Shown here: positions 15,924 through 26,981 of the stretch, one piece after another
Layout: every line of letters starts with the position of its first letter
Position numbering within the stretch: the first letter of the stretch is position 1
Assembly (NCBI RefSeq): GCF_001426665.1
Contig: NZ_LMEY01000001.1
Span: forward strand, 320 to 64,319
Length of the DNA: 64,000 bases
Direction of reading: 5' to 3'
From: Rhizobium sp. Root1334
GTDB lineage: Bacteria > Pseudomonadota > Alphaproteobacteria > Rhizobiales > Rhizobiaceae
Made by a program: the position numbers and the translations under genes
Notes under the pieces: model-generated
What the model was told of the DNA's origin: nothing
What the model saw: the letters and a program-made list of their open reading frames with translations, nothing else
The model's database searches: none

Positions 15924-18062
15924 CTACCCCGCGAGAATTGCCAGAAGCAGCAACGCGACGATGTTGGTGATCTTGATCGCCGGGTTGACGGCCGGACCTG
16001 CGGTGTCCTTATAGGGATCGCCAACCGTATCGCCGGTCACGGATGCCTTGTGGGCTTCCGAACCCTTCAAGTGGCGTGTGCCGTCCTTGTCGACGAAACC
16101 GTCTTCAAAGCTCTTCTTGGCATTGTCCCACGCGCCGCCGCCCGAGGTCATCGAGATGGCGACGAAGATGCCGTTGACGATGACACCGAGAAGCGATGCG
16201 CCGAGCGCTGCAAAGGCGGAGGCCTTGGAGCCGGAGATCAACAGCACACCGAAGTAGACGACGACCGGCGCCAGCACCGGCAGCAGCGACGGCACGATCA
16301 TTTCGCGGATCGCCGCCTTGGTCAGCATGTCGACAGCGCGGCCATAGTCCGGCCGGTCCTTGCCTTCCATGATGCCCGGTTTTTCACGGAACTGGCGGCG
16401 GACTTCCTCCACCACGGCGCCCGCCGCACGCCCGACTGCCGTCATGGCGATACCGCCGAACAGGTAGGGGATGAGACCACCGAAGATCAGGCCGGCGACA
16501 ACGTAAGGATTGGACAGATCAAACGAGATCGTTCCGATATCGGCGAAGTAGGGGTACTTGTCGCCGTTGGCGGCAAAGTATTTTAGGTCATTCGAATAGG
16601 CCGCAAACAATACCAGGGCGCCGAGACCGGCCGAACCGATCGCATACCCCTTGGTCACCGCCTTGGTGGTATTGCCGACCGCATCGAGCGCGTCGGTCGA
16701 TTTGCGGACCTCCGGGGGAAGTCCAGCCATTTCGGCAATGCCGCCGGCATTGTCGGTAACCGGACCGAAGGCATCAAGCGCGACAATCATCCCGGCAATA
16801 CCGAGCATGGCGGTCACGGCGATCCCGGTGCCGAACAAGCCCGCCAACTGGTAGGTGGCAACAATGCCGCCGACGATGACGATGGCCGGAAGTGCGGTCG
16901 ATTCCAGCGACACGGCAAGACCCTGGATAACGTTGGTGCCGTGGCCACTGACGGAGGCCTGGGCAATCGAATTGACCGGCCGCTTGTTGGTGCCGGTATA
17001 GTATTCGGTGATCACCACGATCAGCGCGGTGACGACGAGGCCGAGAATACCGCAGATGAACAGGTTGGTGCCGGTAATGTCCTGACCGCCAACGGTGCCG
17101 ATCGAGCCCCAGCCGATAGTCAGCGAGGTGGCTGCACCCAGACCGATGATCGACAGGAGGCCGGTGACAATCAGGCCCTTGTAGAGCGCGCCCATGATCG
17201 ACCCATTAGAGCCGAGCTTGACGAAAAAGGCACCGATGATCGAGGTGATGATGCAGGCACCGCAGATGGCGAGCGGATAGGACATGACCAGCGCGAGATT
17301 GGCCCCACCGGCAAAGAAGATCGCCGCAAGAACCATGGTGGCGACGATCGAGACGGCATAGGTCTCGAACAGGTCGGCAGCCATGCCGGCGCAGTCGCCG
17401 ACGTTGTCACCAACGTTGTCGGCGATGGTGGCCGGATTGCGTGGGTCGTCTTCGGGGATACCCGCTTCCACCTTGCCGACGAGATCGCCGCCGACATCGG
17501 CCCCCTTGGTAAAGATGCCGCCGCCGAGACGGGCAAAGATCGAGATCAGTGACGCGCCGAAACCGAGTGACACCAGCGCATCGATGACTTCACGCGACCC
17601 TTCGGCATGACCAAGGCCCGCCGTCAAAATGAGGTAGTAGATGGTGACGCCGAGCAATGCCAGACCTGCGACCAGCATGCCGGTGATCGCACCGGACTTG
17701 AAGGCGATATCAAGGCCTGCCGCAAGGCTGATGGAGGATGCCTGCGCGGTGCGGACGTTGGCGCGGACCGAAACGTGCATGCCGATGAAACCGGCCACCC
17801 CCGACAGGACTGCACCGATCAGGAAGCCGATGGCGGCTGTCGCAGAGAGAAGAATCCAGGCACCGGCAAAGACGACGGCACCGACAATGGCAATGGTCAT
17901 ATATTGACGTGTGAGATAGGCCTGCGCCCCCTCGCGTATGAAGCCTGCAATCTCTTGCATGCGGGCATTGCCCTGATCGGCAGACAGCACCGATTGCGTC
18001 GCCCAGATGGCATAGACCACCGAAAGCAACCCGCATGCGATAACGCCCAGAAGTATGGTCAT
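15924..18062 (-). CDS. hppA: Membrane-bound proton-pumping pyrophosphatase
   Basis: Hydrolyses pyrophosphate and pumps H+ across the inner membrane (about 16 transmembrane segments, 712 aa, normal length). The signature catalytic loop [20 protein letters not shown] and [20 protein letters not shown] is complete, as is the late motif [18 protein letters not shown]. The position that separates K+-dependent from K+-independent enzymes reads [10 protein letters not shown] (Lys and Thr), the K+-independent signature. It is a single gene with its own promoter region (18063-18281). It probably supports energy conservation and internal pH under low ATP or acid. Confidence 0.97.
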   Translation of the reverse strand: MTILLGVIACGLLSVVYAIWATQSVLSADQGNARMQEIAGFIREGAQAYLTRQYMTIAIVGAVVFAGAWILLSATAAIGFLIGAVLSGVAGFIGMHVSVRANVRTAQASSISLAAGLDIAFKSGAITGMLVAGLALLGVTIYYLILTAGLGHAEGSREVIDALVSLGFGASLISIFARLGGGIFTKGADVGGDLVGKVEAGIPEDDPRNPATIADNVGDNVGDCAGMAADLFETYAVSIVATMVLAAIFFAGGANLALVMSYPLAICGACIITSIIGAFFVKLGSNGSIMGALYKGLIVTGLLSIIGLGAATSLTIGWGSIGTVGGQDITGTNLFICGILGLVVTALIVVITEYYTGTNKRPVNSIAQASVSGHGTNVIQGLAVSLESTALPAIVIVGGIVATYQLAGLFGTGIAVTAMLGIAGMIVALDAFGPVTDNAGGIAEMAGLPPEVRKSTDALDAVGNTTKAVTKGYAIGSAGLGALVLFAAYSNDLKYFAANGDKYPYFADIGTISFDLSNPYVVAGLIFGGLIPYLFGGIAMTAVGRAAGAVVEEVRRQFREKPGIMEGKDRPDYGRAVDMLTKAAIREMIVPSLLPVLAPVVVYFGVLLISGSKASAFAALGASLLGVIVNGIFVAISMTSGGGAWDNAKKSFEDGFVDKDGTRHLKGSEAHKASVTGDTVGDPYKDTAGPAVNPAIKITNIVALLLLAILAG

Positions 18063-18281
18063 TTCGCGATTTCCTCCATTTAGCCTGCAGGCTCACTCCG
18101 TTCCGCAGGCCCCCAAAAAGCGCAGCAGACCAAGCCTCCTCTTCAAGCATGGGCCGCATACGTGGCCGCAGAGTGCGGTGGCGAATCGGGATCGTCAAGC
18201 CGCCACAATCGGAAAAACCCACGTTTTTCGGTATGTTGGCGGTGGCTTACAGGTATGGAATACGGCTTTGGGAGATAAATC

Positions 18282-19517
18282 TCAGATTGTGCGCCGCCTT
18301 TCGGCGACAAACAGCGAAATGAGCAGCAAAAGGCAGAATGCCGTCACCGGCCAGACGGCAGCGCTCAGCATGTCCCAGCCATAGGCCGTCAGCACCTTGC
18401 CGGAACCAAAAGAGGCAAGCGCCACCGCGGTAAACAGGATGATATCGTGAAAGCCCTGCACCTTGTCGGCTTCCTGCGGCCGGTAGCTGGAGGCGACAAT
18501 CGCCGTTGAACCGATGAAACCGAAGTTCCACCCGGCGCCAAGCAGGATCAGAGCACCCCAGAAATTCCACAGCGCAATTCCCGCATGCGCCACCAGCGCA
18601 CACAACATCAGAATGACGAGGCCGGCGGCAACAACCCTCTCGGCGCCGTAGCGGCTGACCAGCATGCCGGTGAAGAAGCTGGGGGCAAACATCGCCAGCA
18701 CGTGCCATTGGATGCCGAGCGTCGCCAGATCCTGCGAAAAACCACAGCCGACGACCATGGCGATCGGCGCGCCGGTCATCATGAAGGTCATCAGCGCATA
18801 GGTGGAGATGCCGCAGATCATGCCGGTGAGAAAACGCTGGTTGAGCACAATCTCGCGCAATGGCCGGACGGGACCGGCGGCAGTGCTGCCTGCGGCAGGA
18901 CGGGGATCCGGCAGGCGCAGAAACGCAAGCACGGCAATCGCTACCAGGCAGGTGGGAACGAGCGCGATGAAGGCACCGGCAAAGAATACCGGCGCCAGCG
19001 CATCCTTGGTCAGGATGACCAGCTGCGGCCCGAGCACGGCCGAAACCATGCCACCGGCCAGAATCCAGGAAATCGCCCTTGGCTTGTAGAAGCGTGGAGA
19101 TGCGTCGGCCGCGGCAAAGCGCAGTTTTTGGGTAAAGCCGCCAGCAATGCCGGAAATGCACAGACCGAGTGCAAACAGCCAGAAATCGCTTTGAAACAGC
19201 GCATAGGCGGCGACCAGCCCACCGCCTGCACCCAGAAGAGCGCCAACCATGAAGGCTGCCGTGCGGCCGAGCAATCGGGACATGATGGCGACGAAAACGG
19301 CACCGAGGGCGACGCCGACGTTGAAACCGGTCAGCGGCGCTGTTGCCAGCGACTTGTCGGCGCCGAGCAGCTGATAGCCGGCGACGCCGCCGACGGAAAA
19401 GACGATCGGGCCGATGGTGCCAAGAATGGCCTGGGCTGCCGTCAGCAGATAGACATTGCGGCGGGCGCCGCGCAGTTCATGATCCATGCCCTGCATCTCG
19501 CCTACCTGCACTGTCAT
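18282..19517 (-). CDS. MFS transporter (nusB-linked)
   Basis: Twelve hydrophobic segments across 411 aa mark a major facilitator superfamily carrier of the inner membrane. A motif-A-like loop is seen in AIMSRLLGRTAAFMVGALLG, and the C-terminal half has the second bundle (YGAERVVAAGLVILMLCALV). The substrate cannot be read from the sequence. The ATG at 19517 sits just downstream of AAGG inside the end of nusB (10 bases apart), so it is co-transcribed with ribH-nusB. YbjJ/YwfA-like carriers are similar, but I would not assign one. Confidence 0.9.
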   Translation of the reverse strand: MTVQVGEMQGMDHELRGARRNVYLLTAAQAILGTIGPIVFSVGGVAGYQLLGADKSLATAPLTGFNVGVALGAVFVAIMSRLLGRTAAFMVGALLGAGGGLVAAYALFQSDFWLFALGLCISGIAGGFTQKLRFAAADASPRFYKPRAISWILAGGMVSAVLGPQLVILTKDALAPVFFAGAFIALVPTCLVAIAVLAFLRLPDPRPAAGSTAAGPVRPLREIVLNQRFLTGMICGISTYALMTFMMTGAPIAMVVGCGFSQDLATLGIQWHVLAMFAPSFFTGMLVSRYGAERVVAAGLVILMLCALVAHAGIALWNFWGALILLGAGWNFGFIGSTAIVASSYRPQEADKVQGFHDIILFTAVALASFGSGKVLTAYGWDMLSAAVWPVTAFCLLLLISLFVAERRRTI

Positions 19518-19526
19518 TGCGTGACC

Positions 19527-20021
19527 TTACTTCTTGACGTCAGTTCTGATTGTGCGAGCGATCCGGTCGAGCACGGCGTTGACGAGCTTGGGCTCATCCT
19601 CTTCGAAGAACGCCTTGGCGATCTCGACATATTCGGTGACGATGACCGCGACCGGAACATCCTTGCGCTCGCGCAGTTCGAACGTGCCGGCACGCAGGAT
19701 GGCGCGAACAGTCGAATCGAGACGCGACAGCGCCCAGTCGTCCTGCAGGGCCGTGCCGATCAATGGATCGAGCAGGCGCTGGTCGCGCACGACACCGGCA
19801 ACGATCGAGCGAAACCAGGAGGCATCCGCCTTCAGATAGGTATCGCCGTCGATTTCCTGGCCGAGCCGGTGGGCTTCGTATTCGGCGACGATCTCGAGCA
19901 CGCCAGTGCCGCCGACATCCATCTGGTACAGTGCCTGGACGGCGGCAAGACGGGCCGCTCCACGCTGGTTTGCCTGCTTGATCGGCTGGTCGGCCGGCGG
20001 GTTGGTAGGAGTGTCGCTCAC
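19527..20021 (-). CDS. nusB: Transcription antitermination protein NusB
   Basis: Small helical RNA-binding protein that joins NusE/S10 on boxA to prevent premature termination of rRNA transcription. Characteristic segments: [40 protein letters not shown], and [20 protein letters not shown] followed by [14 protein letters not shown]. It starts with GTG overlapping the ribH stop (GTGA). A Pro/Gln-rich extension of about 20 residues precedes the core domain. The ribH-nusB pairing is common across bacteria. Confidence 0.96.
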   Translation of the reverse strand: MSDTPTNPPADQPIKQANQRGAARLAAVQALYQMDVGGTGVLEIVAEYEAHRLGQEIDGDTYLKADASWFRSIVAGVVRDQRLLDPLIGTALQDDWALSRLDSTVRAILRAGTFELRERKDVPVAVIVTEYVEIAKAFFEEDEPKLVNAVLDRIARTIRTDVKK

Positions 20022-20479
20022 TGTTCGCCGCCCAGCTTGATCTTCAGGTCGATCATGGTCAGCGCTGCACGGGCGGCAAAGCCCCCCTTGTCGCCTTCGC
20101 TCTTCTTCGCGCGGGCCCAGGCCTGCGCGTCGTTTTCAACGGTCAGGATGCCGTTGCCGATGGCAAGGCTTTCGCTGACGGCAAGATCCATCAGAGCGCG
20201 CGAGGATTCGTTCGAAACGATGTCGAAGTGGTAGGTCTCGCCACGAATGACCATGCCGAGTGCGACGAAACCATCATACTCGGTGCCGCCGTTATCGATG
20301 CCATCAAGAGCCATGGCGATCGCGGCCGGTATCTCCAGCGCGCCGGGAACGGTCACGACATCATAGGTCGCACCGGCATCCTTGAGCGCCGATGTGGCGC
20401 CGTCGAGCAAAGCATCAGCCATATCGTCATAGAAACGCGCTTCCACAATCAGGATATGTGGTTTTTCGGTATCGGACAT
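20018..20479 (-). CDS. ribH: 6,7-dimethyl-8-ribityllumazine synthase
   Basis: Penultimate step of riboflavin synthesis: condenses the ribityl-aminouracil with dihydroxybutanone phosphate. Seen: [37 protein letters not shown], and [20 protein letters not shown] with the catalytic His in [25 protein letters not shown] follows. 153 aa fits the icosahedral/pentameric family. Its stop overlaps nusB. The rest of the riboflavin genes (ribE, ribD) lie about 1.4 kb away on the same strand, separated by two plus-strand genes. No FMN riboswitch is apparent upstream. Confidence 0.96.
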   Translation of the reverse strand: MSDTEKPHILIVEARFYDDMADALLDGATSALKDAGATYDVVTVPGALEIPAAIAMALDGIDNGGTEYDGFVALGMVIRGETYHFDIVSNESSRALMDLAVSESLAIGNGILTVENDAQAWARAKKSEGDKGGFAARAALTMIDLKIKLGGEQ

Positions 20480-20686
20480 TTGTCACCTGTCTGAAATTGG
20501 GGGCCGGACATCTCCAGCGCAGGCGGCGGTCAAACCACGCTCTAGCCCCGTTGGCAAGCATTTTTCGCTGCAGGGGTGGATTTGGCGAGGCGTTTGATGA
20601 TCGTTCCATGCACAACAGCTGAAATTGCCGCCATCTTTTCAATCCGATGGCGTCTCTATACAAGTTTTGCCGAGGTGGAGAAAAAC

Positions 20687-21190
20687 ATGACAAAGATGCA
20701 GAAACCCGTGATCAACCCGGCCGAACTCGACCTCGAGCATTGGCAGGAAGGCACGTTCTTTGAATCCCGCGACGCCGCCTTCGGCGCCCAACTTGGCCTC
20801 AAGGATCTCGGAATAGGTTATAGTGAAGTTCCACCCGGGAAATCCGGTTGTCCGTTCCACAATCACCATATCGAAGAAGAGTTGTTCGTCATCTTGAGCG
20901 GCGAAGGTGAATACCGCTTCGGGCCGGATCGCTACCCTGTCAAACCCGGCGACGTGCTCGGCGCTCCCGCCGGCGGGCCGGAGACCGCCCATCACCTGAT
21001 CAATACCGGCACCGCCCCCCTCACCTACTTGTCCATTTCGGCCAATGCGAAGGCAGAGATCGTCGAATATCCGGATTCCGGCAAGTTCCTGGCCAAATCG
21101 CGCGCAACACCCGGCGGCAAGGCCGTCTTCCGTTTCGTTGGACGCAAGGAAAGCGAAACCGATTATTGGGACGGCGAACCGGGAATCTGA
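20687..21190 (+). CDS. Cupin-domain protein
   Basis: Single-domain cupin of 167 aa. Metal-binding cupin motif 1 is seen as CPFHNHHIEEELFVILSGEG and motif 2 as PGDVLGAPAGGPETAHHLIN. The N-terminal segment (LDLEHWQEGTFFESRDAAFG) caps the barrel. Such proteins may be sugar isomerases, dioxygenases or sensors; the substrate is unknown. The start at 20687 follows GAGGTGGAGAAAAAC. It is divergent from ribH (about 200 bases between) and followed at 40 bases by the GNAT gene, so the two probably share a transcript. Confidence 0.88.
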   Translation: MTKMQKPVINPAELDLEHWQEGTFFESRDAAFGAQLGLKDLGIGYSEVPPGKSGCPFHNHHIEEELFVILSGEGEYRFGPDRYPVKPGDVLGAPAGGPETAHHLINTGTAPLTYLSISANAKAEIVEYPDSGKFLAKSRATPGGKAVFRFVGRKESETDYWDGEPGI

Positions 21191-21232
21191 TCGAATAGCG
21201 AAATCAACATTTCAAACGGACTGAACAGCCTC

Positions 21233-21751
21233 ATGCACAGCGTCCCCACCATCGAAACCGAACGCCTGATCCTTCGCCCCTATCGCCGCGATGACTTTCC
21301 AGCTTACGCCGCGCTCTTTGCCGATGCTGAAGTCACCCGCTTCGTCGGCGGCATCCCGTTTTCACGTGAGCAGGCCTGGACCCGCTTTCTGCGCCAGGTC
21401 GGCATGTGGCACTATTTTGGTTTCGGCTTTCTGGTCTTGCAGGACCGCGCAACCGGCCAGTTCATTGGCGAGGCCGGTTTTCACGATCTGCACCGTGGAA
21501 TCAGCCCTTCGGTCGAAGGTACGATGGAAACGGGCTGGGCGCTGTCGCCGCGCTCCCATGGCCAGGGCCTCGCAACAGAAGCAGTCAGCGCGGCCCTGAA
21601 ATGGGGCGATCAGCAATTTCCATCGCTAAAGAAGACCTGCATCATCGATATCGGCAACCTCCCATCGCTGAGAGTAGCCTCAAAACTGCAATTCAAGGAA
21701 ACCGGACGGACAACCTATCACGGAGCAAATGTGATTTTGCTGGAGCGGTGA
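21233..21751 (+). CDS. GNAT-family N-acetyltransferase (RimJ/RimL type)
   Basis: Acetyl-CoA-dependent acetyltransferase of 172 aa. It begins TIETERLILRPYRRDDFPAY, the RimJ/RimL-type opening. The CoA-binding region is GWALSPRSHGQGLATEAVSA, and N-terminal-acetylase features follow (IDIGNLPSLRVASKLQFKET). The target (protein N-terminus, antibiotic or small molecule) cannot be told. It follows the cupin gene on the plus strand and ends before a hairpin shared with the convergent ribE. Confidence 0.92.
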   Translation: MHSVPTIETERLILRPYRRDDFPAYAALFADAEVTRFVGGIPFSREQAWTRFLRQVGMWHYFGFGFLVLQDRATGQFIGEAGFHDLHRGISPSVEGTMETGWALSPRSHGQGLATEAVSAALKWGDQQFPSLKKTCIIDIGNLPSLRVASKLQFKETGRTTYHGANVILLER

Positions 21752-21807
21752 CGTTCTGCGCAACGTTGCCGCAACGGCAAAATAGGCCACCAATGCCGCA
21801 GAATGAC

Positions 21808-21840
21808 CTGATCCACTCCCGGACATCCGGGGTGGATCAG
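21808..21840. terminator. Hairpin between the GNAT gene and ribE
   Basis: Near-perfect 33-base inverted repeat, CTGATCCACTCCC ... GGGGTGGATCAG, in the convergent gap. No clear T-run follows on either strand, so it could be a factor-dependent terminator, a transcript-stabilising stem or a REP-like element. Confidence 0.55.
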
Positions 21841-21861
21841 AATTGACATCGGTCCAGCCAG

Positions 21862-22482
21862 TTACTCGGCTTTCGGCGCCGGGAACTCTGCCAGCCGTGC
21901 GGCATAGCGGGCCATCGTATCGACTTCGAAATTGACGAAATCACCGGCCTTACGCTGCCCCCAGGTCGTCACATCAAGCGAATGACGGATGAGCAGCACG
22001 TCGAAATCCGTGCCGTTGACGGCATTCACCGTCAAGGATGTGCCATCAAGCCCGATAGAGCCCTTCGCCGCCACGAATTTCGCCAGATGTTCCGGCGCAC
22101 GCAAGCGAAACCGGGTGGCCTCACCTTCCGCCTCGACGGAGAGAATTTCGGCTTTGCCATCGACATGGCCTGACACCATGTGACCGCCCAGTTCGTCGCC
22201 GATCTTCAGCGACCGCTCCAGATTGATCTTCTGGTTCGCGGTCCAGGACGAAATCGTCGTCAACCGCAGCGCCTCTTCCCACGCCTCGACCTCGAACCAG
22301 CGGCCATTGGCGCCCTCTTCCGGCAGCGTCGTAACTGTCAGGCAGACGCCGGAACAGGCAATCGAGGCGCCGATATCGATGCCCTTGGGATCATAGGCCG
22401 TGGCAATACGCAGCTTGATACCCTCGTCGAGGGGCGTAATGGTTTCGACGGTGCCGATATCGGTGATAATGCCGGTAAACAT
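21862..22482 (-). CDS. ribE: Riboflavin synthase alpha chain
   Basis: Final step of riboflavin synthesis: dismutation of two lumazine molecules. It has two tandem lumazine-binding barrels. The first starts MFTGIITDIGTVETI and has IACSGVCLTV. The second has GHMVSGHVDGKAEI and GSIGLDGTSLTVNAV. 206 aa is typical. Its ATG shares one base with the ribD stop (TGATG), so the two are translated in a coupled way. Rhizobial papers call this gene ribE or ribC; the function is the same. Confidence 0.96.
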   Translation of the reverse strand: MFTGIITDIGTVETITPLDEGIKLRIATAYDPKGIDIGASIACSGVCLTVTTLPEEGANGRWFEVEAWEEALRLTTISSWTANQKINLERSLKIGDELGGHMVSGHVDGKAEILSVEAEGEATRFRLRAPEHLAKFVAAKGSIGLDGTSLTVNAVNGTDFDVLLIRHSLDVTTWGQRKAGDFVNFEVDTMARYAARLAEFPAPKAE

Positions 22483-23606
22483 CAGAGGGTTCTTTCGTAT
22501 TCGTAGGTGTCGAGGAGGTCGTCGCCAAAGGTATCTGTCCGCCGGTGAACGAAGCCCACCGGGATCAGCTTCCGGTCAAGTGGGGATGGTACCCCCTCCT
22601 CGCCAAGGGTCAGCGGCGCGGTAAACAGCAGAATCCGGTCAACCAGCCCGTCATTGAGGAATTGCTGTGCCGTCCTGGCGCCACCTTCAACCAGAAGCGA
22701 GGACACACCTCGCGTTGCCAGAGCGGCGAGCAGATCGGCCGGCGCCGTCGGATCGCAGACAACGACCTCCGCACCGGCGGCTTCCAGTGCCTGCTGACGT
22801 TCTGAAAAAGCGACCGATCCATCGCTTTGGCCGGTAACGATCAGGACCGGCACGCTGCGGGCCGTCTGCGCCAACTTCGAGGTGACCGGCAGGTTGAGAT
22901 CGCCATCGATGACGATGCGGAGTGGCGAGCGGTGCTCCAGCCCGGCGATACGGGAGGTCAATTCCGGATCGTCGGCAATCGCCGTGCCGATACCGACAAG
23001 GATGGCGTCGGTCTCGGCGCGCAGCCGGTGGACGATCTCCCGCGCCGGGGCGCCGGTGATCGGGACCTGCCCCTGCCCCTTTATACCGATCATGCCATCG
23101 GCCGAAACGGCAAGCTTCAGAGTCACATACGGCCGGTTGCTGCGCTTGCGCATGAGGTAACCCTCAAGCTCGCGCTCGCCCTCGTCTTCCAGCACACCGG
23201 TGACAACCTCGATACCGGCATCGCGGAGCATATCGATGCCGTGGCCCGAGACGCGCTCGTCAGGATCAACCACGGCGACGACGACCCGGGCAACGCCGGC
23301 AGCAATCAGCGCATCGGCGCAGGGCGGGGTCTTGCCGTGGTGGGAACAGGGTTCGAGCGTCACGTAGGCGGTAGCGCCGCGTGCCAGCGGCCCGGCATTG
23401 GCCAACGCCTGTGTTTCCGCATGCGGCCTGCCGCTCAGCGCCGTGACGGCACTGCCGACGATCTTTGCGCCATCGCCGTCATTGCGGACAATGATGCAGC
23501 CGACAGACGGGTTGGAGCCGGTGGCACCGAGATGTTGGTGTGCGAGGCGCAGCGCCTCCGCCATGAACCGCTTGTCTTCCGCCGCGTCTGCCATATCGAT
23601 GCCCAT
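22482..23606 (-). CDS. ribD: Bifunctional riboflavin biosynthesis deaminase/reductase
   Basis: Carries out two early riboflavin steps. The N-terminal deaminase domain has the zinc motif (SGRPHAETQALANAG, then VTLEPCSHHGKTPPCADAL). The C-terminal reductase domain begins near RPYVTLKLAVSADGMIGIKG and contains LLVEGGARTAQQFLNDGLVD. The start at 23606 gives a normal N-terminus (MGIDMADAAEDKRFMAEALR) and avoids overlap with nrdR; a Met four codons later is also possible. 374 aa is typical. It forms an operon with nrdR upstream (about 60 bases) and ribE downstream. Confidence 0.94.
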   Translation of the reverse strand: MGIDMADAAEDKRFMAEALRLAHQHLGATGSNPSVGCIIVRNDGDGAKIVGSAVTALSGRPHAETQALANAGPLARGATAYVTLEPCSHHGKTPPCADALIAAGVARVVVAVVDPDERVSGHGIDMLRDAGIEVVTGVLEDEGERELEGYLMRKRSNRPYVTLKLAVSADGMIGIKGQGQVPITGAPAREIVHRLRAETDAILVGIGTAIADDPELTSRIAGLEHRSPLRIVIDGDLNLPVTSKLAQTARSVPVLIVTGQSDGSVAFSERQQALEAAGAEVVVCDPTAPADLLAALATRGVSSLLVEGGARTAQQFLNDGLVDRILLFTAPLTLGEEGVPSPLDRKLIPVGFVHRRTDTFGDDLLDTYEYERTL

Positions 23607-23664
23607 CCCCAACCCTGAAACGTCAAACGCCGCCCTTTCGGGCGGCGCCAAGTCTTGGCGTCGA

Positions 23665-24138
23665 TCAGGCGCCGGGATCCCGGGCAATCTTGGCGCTGAT
23701 CTCGGCGATCACCTTTTCGAAATCATCCGCATGGGAGAAATCGCGGTAGACAGAGGCGTAGCGCACGAAGGCCACGTCATCGAGGCCTTTCAAGGCTTCG
23801 AGTACCTGCAGGCCGATTTCCTCGGACGGAATTTCCGTTTCGCCCGAACTTTCGAGGCGCCGGACAATGCCCGACACCGCCCGCTCGATCCGGTCGCGGT
23901 CTATCGGCCGCTTGCGCAGCGCGATCTCGAACGACCTGAGCAACTTGTCGCGGTCGAACGGCGCCTTGCGGCCGGTCTTCTTCAGGATCATCAGTTCCCG
24001 AAGCTGCACCCGCTCGAAGGTCGTGAAACGGCCACCGCAATCCGGGCAGATGCGCCGGCGGCGGATGGCGGCGCCGTCCTCCGCAGGACGGCTGTCCTTC
24101 ACCTGGCTGTCTTCCGATCCACAATAAGGGCAGCGCAT
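23665..24138 (-). CDS. nrdR: Transcriptional repressor NrdR
   Basis: Nucleotide-sensing repressor of ribonucleotide reductase genes. The zinc ribbon has cysteines at 3, 6, 31 and 34 ([33 protein letters not shown]). The ATP cone follows ([20 protein letters not shown], then [20 protein letters not shown]). 157 aa is the usual length. It lies between glyA and ribD, the widespread alphaproteobacterial order glyA-nrdR-ribD-ribE. Confidence 0.97.
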   Translation of the reverse strand: MRCPYCGSEDSQVKDSRPAEDGAAIRRRRICPDCGGRFTTFERVQLRELMILKKTGRKAPFDRDKLLRSFEIALRKRPIDRDRIERAVSGIVRRLESSGETEIPSEEIGLQVLEALKGLDDVAFVRYASVYRDFSHADDFEKVIAEISAKIARDPGA

Positions 24139-24165
24139 TCGGGTTCCTTGACGAGAGCTGAAAGA

Positions 24166-25467
<1,302 letters not shown>

Positions 25468-25595
25468 TGTGAAAGCTCCTCGAGAGACTGTGGCACGGTG
25501 TTTATCGTCCTCGCATGGCAAGGGCAATATGGGCTATGCGATTTGCGCCATTTCCCCCATCTGCAGCGCCGGGAATGCGGTTGGGATCGGCAACG

Positions 25596-25635
25596 AAAAA
25601 GGCCGCGTCCCCTTTCAAAGGGACGCGGCCTCGGT
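25596..25635 (-). terminator. Terminator of the L,D-transpeptidase gene
   Basis: Perfect 11-bp stem GGCCGCGTCCC / GGGACGCGGCC around CTTTCAAA. Read on the minus strand it is followed by TTTTT, so it ends the transcript of the gene that stops at 25656. Confidence 0.9.
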
Positions 25636-25655
25636 GTTATTCAATGCAGACCGGC

Positions 25656-26981
25656 TTATTGCGGCAGGTTGTCGCGCTCGACGGAACCGGCGGCCTGCTC
25701 GATGCCGGTGGTGGTCTGCAGCGCCAGTTCCTGCTCGCCATCCATCTCGTAGATGTCGTCGCGGAACTGAACGATGCCGTCGGTTGCCGCCCAGGCGGTG
25801 ATGTACTTGAAATAGACCGGAACCTCGACTGCGAGCTTGATCGGAGAGTTCTGACCCGAGCGGATCGTTGCCTCGATCTGCTGGCGCGACCAGCCGGGCG
25901 TGTCGCGCAGCAACCAGGTCGTCAGGTCACGCACGTTCTGGACGCGCACGCAGCCGGAGGATTCGAAGCGGGCGAGCTTGTTGAACAGGCCCTGCTGCGG
26001 CGTGTCGTGCATGTACTCGTTGTTCGGGTTGTGGAAGTTGATCTTCGTCGACGCCATGGCGTTGGTCTTGCCCGGATCCTGGCGGAACGTCAGGTTCGGC
26101 GCCTTCTCGGCATTCCAGTCGATCGTTTCCGGGGAAACCTCGTTGCCCTTGCCATCGATCAGACGGATGGAATTCTTCTTCAGATACTCCGGATCCTTGC
26201 GCATCAGGGGAACGATGTCCTTCTCGACGATCGAGCGCGGAGACGTCCAATAGGGGTTGATGATGACTTCGTAGATCTTCGAATTGATGATGTGGGTCTG
26301 GCGGCTGATGCGGCCAACAACGGCTGTATGGCGGGTCGCAACGCGGCCATTTTCGACGGCTTCGATGTAGGCTGCCGGAATATTGACCAGAACGTAACGC
26401 TCGCCGAGATCGCCGGACATCGACTGGAGGCGGACGATGTTGGTGTTCAGCTGACCGAGGCGCACGTCGGCGGCAATATTCAGCGCCTTGATGGAATACT
26501 CGCCAAGCACGCCGTCGGCCGGCAGGCCATGGCGCGCCTGGAAACGCTTGACCGCGCCATCAACATAGCTGTCGAATGAATTGGAAATGCCGGCGGATTG
26601 CGGCAGATCGCCCGAAATGATCAGGCGCTGGCGCAGAGCCTGCACGGAGGGATCGACAACGCCCATTTCCAGGCGAACCGACGAATTGACCTGCGGCCAG
26701 CCCCCGGCCGAAACGATCTGCTGGTACTGGCCAACGGCGTTCTGGGTATTGGCAAGTGTGTTCATACCGAAGATCGGCGAGTTCGACACGACCGCCGTGG
26801 CGCTGCGCGAAGCTTTGGCGTCGAACTGGTCATCCCAGGCGCCGCGGCGCGGTGCATTGATGATCTCGTCGAGCGCGTCCTGCGCAAAAGCGCCACCGGC
26901 GAATGTCGCAGCACCAAATGCTGCGGCCGAGGCCAGGAAGCCACGGCGAGAGACTGCATCAATTCCGGTTTTTTTCGTCAT
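25656..26981 (-). CDS. ldtP: Tat-exported L,D-transpeptidase (YcbB/LdtP type)
   Basis: Periplasmic enzyme that makes 3-3 cross-links or other L,D-bonds in peptidoglycan. The N-terminus has a twin-arginine signal (SRRGFLASAAAFGAATFAGG) ending near AFAQ. A peptidoglycan-binding helical domain follows (SYVDGAVKRFQARHGLPADG), then the YkuD domain with His in NEYMHDTPQQGLF and Cys about 344 in RFESSGCVRVQNVRDL. The start at 26981 is backed by GTAGGAACT; a longer frame to 27149 has no signal features. LdtP with its regulator LdtR is described in Liberibacter and Sinorhizobium. Here ldtR lies about 15 kb away, across the giant-protein operon. Confidence 0.9.
   Translation of the reverse strand: MTKKTGIDAVSRRGFLASAAAFGAATFAGGAFAQDALDEIINAPRRGAWDDQFDAKASRSATAVVSNSPIFGMNTLANTQNAVGQYQQIVSAGGWPQVNSSVRLEMGVVDPSVQALRQRLIISGDLPQSAGISNSFDSYVDGAVKRFQARHGLPADGVLGEYSIKALNIAADVRLGQLNTNIVRLQSMSGDLGERYVLVNIPAAYIEAVENGRVATRHTAVVGRISRQTHIINSKIYEVIINPYWTSPRSIVEKDIVPLMRKDPEYLKKNSIRLIDGKGNEVSPETIDWNAEKAPNLTFRQDPGKTNAMASTKINFHNPNNEYMHDTPQQGLFNKLARFESSGCVRVQNVRDLTTWLLRDTPGWSRQQIEATIRSGQNSPIKLAVEVPVYFKYITAWAATDGIVQFRDDIYEMDGEQELALQTTTGIEQAAGSVERDNLPQ

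Noticed and set aside
18585..20234. 549-aa plus-strand open frame
   Set aside because: Antisense to the MFS transporter, nusB and ribH; Gln/His/Asp-rich shadow composition.
25468..25655. Glycine or other riboswitch in front of glyA
   Set aside because: The interval contains only the glyA ribosome binding site and the terminator of the neighbouring gene; no aptamer-like structure is recognisable.
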